A stretch of 64,000 nucleotides of DNA, taken from the NCBI GenBank assembly GCA_020436025.1, contig JAGQYP010000008.1, positions 1 to 64,000 on the forward strand, read 5' to 3'. Below are positions 25,495 to 33,127 of the stretch, piece after piece. The notes beneath the pieces were generated by a model. The model made no database searches and was not told where the DNA came from. It saw only the letters and a list, made by a program, of their open reading frames with translations. Made by a program: the position numbers and the translations under genes. This DNA comes from Crocinitomicaceae bacterium. GTDB lineage: Bacteria; Bacteroidota; Bacteroidia; Flavobacteriales_D; Crocinitomicaceae. The number at the start of each line of letters is the position of its first letter. The stretch's first letter is position 1.

Positions 25495-27207
25495 ATGAAT
25501 ACAGAACTCTTCATAGCGAGGAAAGTCATTAAAGGCGAGAGAGAAGGCAAAAGGGTATCCAAACCCATTGTCAATATTTCGGTTTTGAGCATCATATTGG
25601 GAGTGGCGACCATGATTGTGACCATTTCCGTGGTAACTGGTTTTCAGCAGGAAGTTCGAAACAAAGTGATTGCTTTTGGATCGCATATTCAAATTTTCGA
25701 GCAGTCGGAATATTCTTCGCAGGAGTCCAAACCCGTGTTACGTGAACAAGATTTTTATCCTTCGATAACCGAGGTGGAAGGAGTTAAGCACATTCAGGTT
25801 TTTGGATATAAACCGGCTATTTTTCAGTCTAAAATTGATACGGTAAAGTATACTTCCTACAAAAATGGAATAGCCAAAGACACCTTTAGATATCAGAAAG
25901 AAATTCAGGGAGTCATTGTAAAAGGAGTAGGAGCAGATTTTGATAAATCCTATTTTGAATCCAAACTTTTAGAAGGTCATTTCCCCAATTTTGAGAGCGA
26001 TTCATCTCGAAATCTAATTGTGATTTCTAAGACTATAGCGGATCGACTCAATTACCAAGTGGGAGATAAAATCACCGCTTACTTTATTCAGGATGCCGGG
26101 CCAAATCCAGAGAAAATGGTGGTTGCAGGAATTTATAAAACCGGTTTAGAAGATTTTGATGACGACATTGTTTTTGGGGACATTCGATTGATTCAAAAAT
26201 TGAATGTTTGGGGGATTCATGCAGTTTTGGCCATAAAAGACACCTGTTACGATCATAAATTATTGATCAATGCTCTGGTCAAAGGAGGCAATTTGAATTA
26301 CGAATACGATTTTGGATACGGTTTTACTCCAATTAATACCATTCCCTATTTTGTAGATCAGGACACCCTGTTCAAGGTTGTAATTTCTGATTTTCCACTC
26401 AAAAGAACAGCTGCAAACAAACCCATTTCAATACCCGATACGGCTTGGATCGAAATCAAAGTGGAGAAAATCAATGATGGTCCGCTAGTAGCAAAATACG
26501 ATGACAACAATTTTATTGTGAAAGAATTCCTAAATGAGGAAGGATCGCATTACAAAATGGATTTAGGGTCCAGGATTCTAGAAGTAAAAATGTGGAATTC
26601 AGGAGGTTCAGAAGAATTTTATGTTGGTGGATTCGAGATCTTGATTGATAAATGGGAAGATCTGGAAAAGATGGACGAGATTATTGCCAAAGACATTAAA
26701 TTGGGCAAAGACGTCAATAAATCAAGCAAATTAAAGGCAGTTACCATTAAAGAAATGCATCCGGATATCTTTTCATGGCTGGATTTTCTCGACACCTTGG
26801 TGGTCATCATTATTTCCCTCATGCTCATCATCGCCATCATCAATATGGGTTCAGCTTTACTCGTTTTGATTCTGGAAAACACGAATATGATAGGTCTTTT
26901 AAAAGCCATGGGAGCCACCAATTGGAGCATCAGAAAAATTTTCATGTACAACGCGACTTACCTGATTCTAAAAGGATTGATTTGGGGAAATATGATTGGA
27001 ATTGGTATTTGTTTGATTCAGTTGTATACAGGTATTATTCCGTTAAATCCAGAAATCTATTATTTGGATCGGGCGCCCATCAATTTGGATATTTGGCATA
27101 TTGTTCTGATCAACATGATCACGATTATTATTTGTGTTATCTCACTAATGTTGCCAAGTTATATTGTAACGAAGATTAGACCAATAAAGAGCATAAAGTT
27201 TAATTGA
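25495..27207 (+). CDS. LolC/LolE-like FtsX-family ABC transporter permease
   Basis: A 570-residue inner membrane protein of the MacB/FtsX permease class. The first membrane helix is at about 28-50 (SVLSIILGVATMIVTISVV), followed by the motif GFQQEVRNKVIAFGSHI, typical of lipoprotein-releasing LolC/E proteins. A large periplasmic domain spans about 55-420. The FtsX domain with three helices lies at about 425-565 (DTLVVIIISLMLIIAIINM, GLLKAMGATNWSIRKIF). It should work with a separate LolD-type ATPase to pass lipoproteins to the outer membrane. At 570 residues it is longer than the roughly 400 of E. coli LolC because the periplasmic domain is enlarged. No ATPase gene is adjacent. Confidence 0.88.
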   Translation: MNTELFIARKVIKGEREGKRVSKPIVNISVLSIILGVATMIVTISVVTGFQQEVRNKVIAFGSHIQIFEQSEYSSQESKPVLREQDFYPSITEVEGVKHIQVFGYKPAIFQSKIDTVKYTSYKNGIAKDTFRYQKEIQGVIVKGVGADFDKSYFESKLLEGHFPNFESDSSRNLIVISKTIADRLNYQVGDKITAYFIQDAGPNPEKMVVAGIYKTGLEDFDDDIVFGDIRLIQKLNVWGIHAVLAIKDTCYDHKLLINALVKGGNLNYEYDFGYGFTPINTIPYFVDQDTLFKVVISDFPLKRTAANKPISIPDTAWIEIKVEKINDGPLVAKYDDNNFIVKEFLNEEGSHYKMDLGSRILEVKMWNSGGSEEFYVGGFEILIDKWEDLEKMDEIIAKDIKLGKDVNKSSKLKAVTIKEMHPDIFSWLDFLDTLVVIIISLMLIIAIINMGSALLVLILENTNMIGLLKAMGATNWSIRKIFMYNATYLILKGLIWGNMIGIGICLIQLYTGIIPLNPEIYYLDRAPINLDIWHIVLINMITIIICVISLMLPSYIVTKIRPIKSIKFN

Positions 27208-27225
27208 TCTTTGAACCTTCAGTTC

Positions 27226-27350
27226 GCTGCGGAGGATTCCCAAATCCTACGCAAAACTTTGAGTGGGGCTGTGACACGGAGTTACACGGCGAAGCACGGC
27301 GATACACGGAGAAATTACTCCTGCTGCGGAGGATTCCCAAATCCTACGCA
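27226..27350. repeat. Two 28-bp hairpin units
   Basis: Identical copies at 27226-27253 and 27323-27350. In each the arms GCGGAGGATT and AATCCTACGC pair at 9 of 10 positions around a short loop. Confidence 0.85.
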
Positions 27351-27426
27351 CACTCCATAAGAAAGACAATTCCACCACCAATTTCCTCCGTGAAACTCTG
27401 TGTATTCTCTGTGCCCTCTGTGTAAC
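27271..27426. repeat. Long imperfect inverted repeat (ACACGGAG / CTCTGTGT type)
   Basis: The left arm (27271-27317), with recurring ACACGG words, and the right arm (27380-27426), with recurring CTCTGTG words, are roughly complementary over about 46 bp. The second 28-bp hairpin unit lies in the loop. Similar CTCTGTGT-rich repeats occur between genes in many bacterial genomes. A related CTTCGCG/CTTTGCG-type stretch lies at about 25345-25385. Confidence 0.6.
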
Positions 27427-27563
27427 ATAAGAATCCCCCAACTCAAAAGAATCAGGGGATCAACCCAAAATCCGTGCTTGCTTTATAAAGACAAATTGCT
27501 ACCTTCTATAATTGGGTTTTGGGAATTTTAGAGGTCATCGAGCGCGAGCCGAGATGCCGGCTG

Positions 27564-29447
27564 TTATTTCTCTGCCAGATTGAGTTCGTACATCTCCATT
27601 AATCGAATAAACTCTGCTCTGTATCCGTTTTCGTCTTTTCCTTTTCCAGCTTTTGCTAACTCAATGGCTTCGTCGATATTGGAGTTTCCTTTGAACTTGG
27701 ATTTTCTCAAAATCAGCCCAAATTCTGCTACTGCCAAAACAAATTTGAAATCTTCACTTAATTCTTCTTTTGGATCGTAAATCACCGGTACTTCAAACTC
27801 CTGGCTGGTATTTTCATCGGGCTTTTTATATCTGAGTTTGATGGTTAATAATTCATTTTCAAAACCTTCTTTAATGCTTGAATTTTGGTATTTCAATCCA
27901 TTGTTGAACTCGTCTTCATCCTTTTTCAATTCGACTTCATAAATCGCTGTTACGGTATGTCCAGCGCCTAATTCACCAGCATCTTTGGTATCATCCAGAA
28001 AATCTTCTTTTTTGAGCATTCGGTTGTCGTACCCGATCAATCTGTAAGATTTGACATGAGATGGATTGAATTCTACTTGAATTTTGACGTCTTTGGCAAT
28101 CGTGTGAATCGTTGAGGTAAAATCTTCCTGAAAGACTTTTTTTGCTTCTAATAAATTATCGATATAGTAATAATTTCCATTTCCCTTATCTGCCAAAGTT
28201 TCCATGTATTGATCCTGTAAATTCCCCATTCCAAATCCACAAACCGTCAAGAATACTCCTGTTTTTCGTTTTTTCTCAATTAGTTTCTCCAGTCCTCCAT
28301 TGGAAGATACTCCCACATTAAAATCTCCATCGGTACAAAGAATAATTCGATTGTTTCCATCTTTCATGAAGTGCTTTTCAGCTAAATCATAGGCTTGGTT
28401 GATTCCACCTTCTCCATTGGTGCTTCCTCCGCTGGTTAGCCCATCGATTGCTTCAAAGATTTTATCGATCTGATCGCAGCTTGTTGGTTTTAATGGCGTA
28501 GCGGTATATCCCGCATAAGTCACAATGGCTACTTTGTCATTTCCTGAAAGACTTTTTACCAGCATTTTCATGGATTTTTGAACATAACCCAATTTATCTT
28601 CTGATCCCATCGACCCGGAGACATCTAAAAGGAAAACCAGATTGTTTCTTGGGGCTTTTTCATTTTCAAAAGTTTTTCCCTTCAAACCAATTTTTACAAT
28701 CTTATTTGCACTCCAAGGTGAATTCCCTATTTCAGTATGAACTGCAAAGGCTTCATCATTTTTTGGAGAAGCATAATCGTATTTGAAATAATTAATCATT
28801 TCTTCAATTCGAACTGCCTGTTCCGGTGGCCGAGTCCCACTATTGATCTGCTTTCGAATGATGGAATAGGAGGCATTATCAACGTCGATTGAAAAAGTAG
28901 AAAGCGCTTCTGAGGCTACTTTTACGAATTCGTTTTCTGTAAATTCTGAGTATTTGTTTCGATTGGTTTTCGAAATGTTTGCATTACCGCCACCGATATA
29001 ATTTTTTTTGATTGTCCCCTTGCTTTTTGATGCTACTTTATAAGATGGAAGTGACTTGTTTGCAGCCATTTTAATATCGGCAGATTTTATTTTTCTAACG
29101 CTGTAATTTACTACTTCGACACATTCAAGCATTTTAGCGGATTCAAATTCATGATCGATAATGATCACCGAACTCTCATTTACAATAACATTGGTAATTT
29201 TGTGAGGCTCATATGCTACAAACCTAAATTCAAGATCATAGGTTCCGGCAGGCAAGTTGGAAAAACGAAATTTCCCATTAAAATCAGTAACGCATCCTTG
29301 TATGGTGGAATCATGATGAACCAACAAGACAGAAGCACCGAGAATTTCTTCCCCTGTATCTTTATCTGTGACTTTCCCTCTGATTTCTCCTTGAGCCGAG
29401 ATCCAAGTCATCAAGCTCATTGTCGCGATCAATAATACTGTTTTCAT
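27564..29447 (-). CDS. YfbK-like von Willebrand A protein with N-terminal carboxypeptidase-regulatory domain
   Basis: A 627-residue secreted protein from the ATG at 29447 (a TTG two codons upstream is less likely). Signal peptide 1-18 (ending TWISAQ). Residues about 20-105 are a carboxypeptidase-regulatory-like domain (GKVTDKDTGEEILGASVLL, FRFSNLPAGTYDLEF). The YfbK-type N-terminal region follows (FSIDVDNASYSIIRKQI, RIEEMINYFKYDY near 215). The vWA domain has an intact MIDAS (DVSGSMGS near 275, with CTDGDFNVG later). The remaining C-terminal part matches the DUF3520 region of the same family. It is predicted to be extracytoplasmic. It resembles the vWA protein at 5544-6908 only in the shared domains. 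Confidence 0.9.
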   Translation of the reverse strand: MKTVLLIATMSLMTWISAQGEIRGKVTDKDTGEEILGASVLLVHHDSTIQGCVTDFNGKFRFSNLPAGTYDLEFRFVAYEPHKITNVIVNESSVIIIDHEFESAKMLECVEVVNYSVRKIKSADIKMAANKSLPSYKVASKSKGTIKKNYIGGGNANISKTNRNKYSEFTENEFVKVASEALSTFSIDVDNASYSIIRKQINSGTRPPEQAVRIEEMINYFKYDYASPKNDEAFAVHTEIGNSPWSANKIVKIGLKGKTFENEKAPRNNLVFLLDVSGSMGSEDKLGYVQKSMKMLVKSLSGNDKVAIVTYAGYTATPLKPTSCDQIDKIFEAIDGLTSGGSTNGEGGINQAYDLAEKHFMKDGNNRIILCTDGDFNVGVSSNGGLEKLIEKKRKTGVFLTVCGFGMGNLQDQYMETLADKGNGNYYYIDNLLEAKKVFQEDFTSTIHTIAKDVKIQVEFNPSHVKSYRLIGYDNRMLKKEDFLDDTKDAGELGAGHTVTAIYEVELKKDEDEFNNGLKYQNSSIKEGFENELLTIKLRYKKPDENTSQEFEVPVIYDPKEELSEDFKFVLAVAEFGLILRKSKFKGNSNIDEAIELAKAGKGKDENGYRAEFIRLMEMYELNLAEK

Positions 29448-29572
29448 AATCAAGTTTTATTTTGATGATGAACCAGAATATTGATTTCCACAAAAAGGGT
29501 TGAAACTTAATGATTTGGTAACATTAGGGGTGGAGTTAAAAGTGCAAAATGCAAAGTGAAAAGTGTTTCTTT

Positions 29573-29653
29573 GAATTACGAATTACGAATTACGAATTAC
29601 GAATTACGAATTACGAATTACGAATTACGAATTACGAATTACGAATTACGAAT
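29573..29653. repeat. Heptanucleotide tandem repeat GAATTAC (11 copies)
   Basis: Eleven perfect tandem copies of GAATTAC (29573-29649) and a partial twelfth. On the minus strand (unit GTAATTC) the array contains the stop codon (29641-29639) and the last codons of the bcp gene. Confidence 0.97.
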
Positions 29654-30100
29654 CCCTTCCAGAGCTTCCGAAACGTGTTTTTCTGCTTGAATCTGGGAAT
29701 TAAAGATTTTGGCCACTTTTCCTTCTTTGTTGATAATGTAGGTGACTCTCCCGGGCAAAAGTCCTAATAGATTGGTTGGGACACCGAATTGTTTTCTGAT
29801 TTTATTGCCTTCATCCGCCAATAACTGAAAAGGAAGACGATGTTTTTCCTTAAACTTTTTGTGCTTGGCAACTGAATCTCCAGAAATCCCAAAAACTTCG
29901 CATCCAGCATCCGTAAAAGCTTCATACGAATCCCTAAAACTACAAGCTTCACGCGTACAACCAGGTGTGTCATCCTTTGGATAAAAGTAAATCACCAAAG
30001 GGCGACCAATATAATCCTTGATCTTCACAAGTTCCCCCTCCTGATTCTTCAACTCAAATTCTGGCAACGAATCTCCCTCAACTAATTTTTCATTTTTCAT
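29639..30100 (-). CDS. bcp: Thioredoxin-dependent peroxiredoxin, Bcp/PrxQ type
   Basis: A 153-residue cytoplasmic thiol peroxidase that reduces hydrogen peroxide and organic hydroperoxides using thioredoxin. The active site is DDTPGCTREAC, with peroxidatic Cys48 and resolving Cys53 five residues apart, as in atypical 2-Cys PrxQ enzymes. Other family landmarks are the YFYPKD strand and the VFGISGDS segment. The length is normal. The last residues (IRNS) and the stop codon are written by the GAATTAC tandem repeat. It lies 9 bp downstream of the second carotenoid desaturase gene on the same strand, so it may be co-transcribed with the pigment genes and share a role in oxidative stress protection. 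Confidence 0.95.
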   Translation of the reverse strand: MKNEKLVEGDSLPEFELKNQEGELVKIKDYIGRPLVIYFYPKDDTPGCTREACSFRDSYEAFTDAGCEVFGISGDSVAKHKKFKEKHRLPFQLLADEGNKIRKQFGVPTNLLGLLPGRVTYIINKEGKVAKIFNSQIQAEKHVSEALEGIRNS

Positions 30101-30109
30101 TTTGCACTT

Positions 30110-31585
30110 TTAATTTCGAACTTCCCTCATGTTTTCCACCATGATCTTCGAAGATAATACACTTAATGGAATTCCTCCACCAGGATGTACACTTCCTCCT
30201 GAGAAATAAAGCCCTTTTATTTTTTTACTGTAGTTCGAATGTCTGAAAAAAGCACTCATTTTTGCATTCGAACTGGTTCCGTAAATCGATCCCTGGTAAG
30301 AATTTGTCCGCTCTTTTATTTTAGGAGGATTCAAAAAGGTTTTGGTCTCGATGTATTGTTCCACATCAGTTCCTAGTTGCTTGGATACTTTATCCAGCAT
30401 TACTCTGTATGCTTTTTCAGTTTGCTCATCCCAGTCTTGAGATCCATCGTTGGCGGGTGCATTCATCATCAAAAACCAGTTTTCACAACCTTCAGGCGCA
30501 TCGTCCTTATTGTACTTGGAGGTTATATTAATGTAAATACTAGGATCATCATACACTATTTTCTTATTGAAAATATGATCGAATTCTTCTTCCATGTTAT
30601 CGGAAAAGAAGAAATTATGTAAACCTAATTCTTTAAATTCCTTCTTAATTCCTAAATAGAAAATGATGCCAGAAGAAGATCTTTCTTGCTCAGCAGCCTT
30701 ACTTTTGATTCCTTGATTTTTCAAGAGTTCGTTGTAGGTAAAATAAACATCTGAATTACTCACAACAACATCTGCATCATATTTTTCTTGTCCAATACGT
30801 ACACCTTTTACCTGTTTGTTTTGAACCACTATCTCATCTACTTTGGTATTCATTATAAATTCTACACCAAGGTCTTTAGCCAATTTCACAACACTATTGG
30901 TAATGCCGATCATCGAACCCTTTGGGAAATATGTTCCTATTCTGGATTCGAGATGAGATATCATATTCAGTACCCCTGGAGCCATGAAGGGATTCGAACC
31001 ATTGTAGGTGGCAAATCGGTCAAACATCTGAACTAGTTTAGGGTGTTCAAAATGCTTGACATTGGCTTCATGCATGGTTTTGAAAAGATCGAATCGATGC
31101 AAATGAGGCAAAGTTGCAATCGCTTCTTTTGAAAAATAGGTTCCTATTTTGTGTAGTGATTTTTCCAGGAACAACGGATAGTTTTTTTCGAAGAGAAGAG
31201 CGGCTTTTTCTTGATATTTGGCAACAGGCTCGAAACTTGTATTCAATTTTGTTTCGATCTCTTGCTTCAACTTTGCCTGATCATGGTAATAGGTTAAACG
31301 AGTACCATCCACCCAAAAATAGCGGAAGGACTCGTCCAACTTTTCATAGTCAAAATAATCTTTTGGATTTTTTCCAGCATACTGAATTAATTCGTCAATG
31401 ATTTGTGGTAAGGTAAAAACCGAAGGGCCTGCATCAAAACGGTATCCGTCTTGTTCGATCTGACTTAATTTTCCGCCTAGGAATTCCTTAGCTTCAAATA
31501 CTTTTACGTCAAATCCCTTTGCTGCGAGTCGGACAGCGGCGGATAATCCCCCAATTCCTGATCCGATAACAATGGCTTTTTTCAT
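30110..31585 (-). CDS. Second CrtI-family carotenoid desaturase
   Basis: A 491-residue FAD-dependent phytoene desaturase-type enzyme. The N-terminal dinucleotide-binding motif GSGIGGLSAAVRLAAKG (residues about 8-24) is followed by an acidic Glu and the GGKLSQIEQDGYRFDAGPSV segment. The C-terminal family motif SGGSVHPGGGIPLSVLS is present. In flavobacterial clusters a second desaturase often acts later in the pathway (a CrtD-type 3,4-desaturation of a monocyclic carotenoid) while the one next to crtB is CrtI. I infer but cannot prove that division here. It overlaps the cyclase gene by 4 bp (ATGA-type coupling) and is followed after 9 bp by bcp. Confidence 0.88.
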   Translation of the reverse strand: MKKAIVIGSGIGGLSAAVRLAAKGFDVKVFEAKEFLGGKLSQIEQDGYRFDAGPSVFTLPQIIDELIQYAGKNPKDYFDYEKLDESFRYFWVDGTRLTYYHDQAKLKQEIETKLNTSFEPVAKYQEKAALLFEKNYPLFLEKSLHKIGTYFSKEAIATLPHLHRFDLFKTMHEANVKHFEHPKLVQMFDRFATYNGSNPFMAPGVLNMISHLESRIGTYFPKGSMIGITNSVVKLAKDLGVEFIMNTKVDEIVVQNKQVKGVRIGQEKYDADVVVSNSDVYFTYNELLKNQGIKSKAAEQERSSSGIIFYLGIKKEFKELGLHNFFFSDNMEEEFDHIFNKKIVYDDPSIYINITSKYNKDDAPEGCENWFLMMNAPANDGSQDWDEQTEKAYRVMLDKVSKQLGTDVEQYIETKTFLNPPKIKERTNSYQGSIYGTSSNAKMSAFFRHSNYSKKIKGLYFSGGSVHPGGGIPLSVLSSKIMVENMREVRN

Positions 31586-32280
31586 GGTGTGTGGTGTTTG
31601 TAAGTATTCCTAAATTTTTCAAAGAGTGTAATATTGATCAAAAGCAGGGCATAATTGTAAATGAAATCATCTAATGGAATCCGCATCAATCGTATTCCCA
31701 AATTTTCAGCATCATTATACCATACAATGGGTTCTTCGCTAAAACTTCCAGTCAGAATACCATTTGTGAGAATAAATGGAAGCATCAGAATGAGGTAACT
31801 CAGGTAAAATCTGGACATAAAAGTGGATCGGTTAATGATATTTATCATCGTAATTAAAAATCCGGCTAATGATGCCCAGAAAGTATATTCCTTACCCAAG
31901 TTGAAAAGTGCAAGAGTTAAAAACAATAGAGCTAGTACATAACTCAAGCCTAGCGAATTAAAATTAAATGCTTTCCAATGCCCAAAAAAATGTTCCATTA
32001 CCAAATAGCTAAAAATGCAAGCATAGGGGACAGTCAGAAAAAACAATATTTCCGAAATAGGTAAATCAAATATCAAAAAATCAAGATGATATTTCGGATT
32101 AAAACCCCAAACTCCAGTCTGAGTGAAATGAATATCCCATAGAAGAAATACTAGGGAAGTAATTCCAATTGCCGACCAAATTGCGCGATGGTTTTTATAG
32201 ACCCCAACTCTTGGGTCAAAACTCCGCCATAATGGAATCGACAGAACTGCTATATTGATCATCAAATAGGCGTAGGGCAT
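31582..32280 (-). CDS. Lycopene cyclase, CrtYcd-type membrane protein
   Basis: A 232-residue integral membrane protein with about six or seven hydrophobic helices. Two tandem lycopene cyclase domains (CrtYc-like and CrtYd-like) appear fused. The first carries WDIHFTQTGVWGFNP followed by LPISEILFFLTVPYACIF, the family hallmark. The second repeat is more divergent (IMLPFILTNGILTGSFSEEPIVWYN with NLGIRLMRIPLDDFIYNY). These enzymes close the beta-ionone rings of carotenoids such as lycopene in the membrane without a bound flavin. The gene overlaps the next desaturase by 4 bp and starts one base after the crtB stop, so it is tightly coupled. Confidence 0.9.
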   Translation of the reverse strand: MPYAYLMINIAVLSIPLWRSFDPRVGVYKNHRAIWSAIGITSLVFLLWDIHFTQTGVWGFNPKYHLDFLIFDLPISEILFFLTVPYACIFSYLVMEHFFGHWKAFNFNSLGLSYVLALLFLTLALFNLGKEYTFWASLAGFLITMINIINRSTFMSRFYLSYLILMLPFILTNGILTGSFSEEPIVWYNDAENLGIRLMRIPLDDFIYNYALLLINITLFEKFRNTYKHHTP

Positions 32281-32281
32281 C

Positions 32282-33121
32282 TTATATCAAATTCACTTTA
32301 TGTCTGACATAGGAACTCAAAAAGATTCTGTATTTCTTCTGATTTGGTATTCGAATTCGAGTATCAGCTATTTTCTCAGCTGGTGTTTTCTTGATCTTCA
32401 TCAGCAGATTTTTGTAATAGATATAAGCCACATACACGCCAAATCTGGAGTTTTTTGGAAGTTTCAGAATCCCTTCATACCCTTTCAGAAAATCTCTTTC
32501 AATGTCTTGAATGATTTCTTTTTTCGTTTTCTCATCGAAATCATGAATGGTATCCAATTCAGGGAAATAACTTCTTCCTAAAGCATGAAAATCTGCTTTC
32601 AAATCTCTTAAAAAGTTAACTTTTTGGAAGGCCGATCCCAATCCCATCGCATAGGGTTTTAATTCTTGGTATTTCTTTTCATCTCCGTGAACAAAAACCT
32701 TCAAACACATTAAACCGACTACTTCAGCTGAACCCAAAATGTACTCCTCATATTCACCTTCAACATAGTTGTTCATGCTCAAGTCCATCTCCATGGATTT
32801 TAAGAAGGTATCGATTAAATCCATATCAATATTGTACTTGTGAACTGCCCATTGGAAGCTATTCAAAATTGGGTTCAATGAGATTTTATCTTCGATGGCA
32901 CGATAGGTGTCTTCTTTAAATCTGTAAAAAAGATCTGCTTTGTTGTAGTCATGAAATGTGTCTACAATTTCATCTGCAAATCTCACAAATCCATAAATCG
33001 AATAAATCGGTTTTTGAATTTGCTGGGAGAGCAAGCTTATCCCAATCGAAAATGATGTGCTGTAGTTTTTGGTGACAATTTTACTGGCTTTTTGCCCTAC
33101 TTCATCAAAAAGTTCTTTCAT
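32282..33121 (-). CDS. crtB: Phytoene synthase
   Basis: A 279-residue cytoplasmic or membrane-peripheral enzyme that condenses two geranylgeranyl diphosphates to phytoene, the first committed carotenoid step. It belongs to the squalene/phytoene synthase family. Two Asp-rich Mg-diphosphate motifs are visible: DEIVD at 50-54 and DLKAD at 173-177 (in NFLRDLKADFHALGRSYFP). Residues YSTSFSIGISLL near the N-terminus match the substrate flap. Length is normal for the family. It sits between the crtI gene (6 bp upstream) and the cyclase gene (1 base downstream) in the same transcription unit. Confidence 0.96.
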   Translation of the reverse strand: MKELFDEVGQKASKIVTKNYSTSFSIGISLLSQQIQKPIYSIYGFVRFADEIVDTFHDYNKADLFYRFKEDTYRAIEDKISLNPILNSFQWAVHKYNIDMDLIDTFLKSMEMDLSMNNYVEGEYEEYILGSAEVVGLMCLKVFVHGDEKKYQELKPYAMGLGSAFQKVNFLRDLKADFHALGRSYFPELDTIHDFDEKTKKEIIQDIERDFLKGYEGILKLPKNSRFGVYVAYIYYKNLLMKIKKTPAEKIADTRIRIPNQKKYRIFLSSYVRHKVNLI

Positions 33122-33127
33122 GATTTT

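Larger units (their letters stand above)
27208..27563. other. 356-bp gap with palindromic repeats
   Basis: No gene seen. The stretch holds two copies of a 28-bp palindromic unit (27226-27253 and 27323-27350), a long imperfect inverted repeat (27271-27317 against 27380-27426) and a short ATCCCC/GGGGAT hairpin (27433-27460). From 27461 to 27563 I see nothing further. Confidence 0.8.

Noticed and set aside
29573-29653. Coding reading of the GAATTAC array on the plus strand
   Set aside because: Any translation is a periodic repeat of a few residues. The array is explained as a microsatellite.
30985-31005. tRNA-like T-loop motif (GATTCGAACC)
   Set aside because: It lies inside a desaturase gene, encodes family-typical residues, and has no flanking acceptor stem or anticodon arm.
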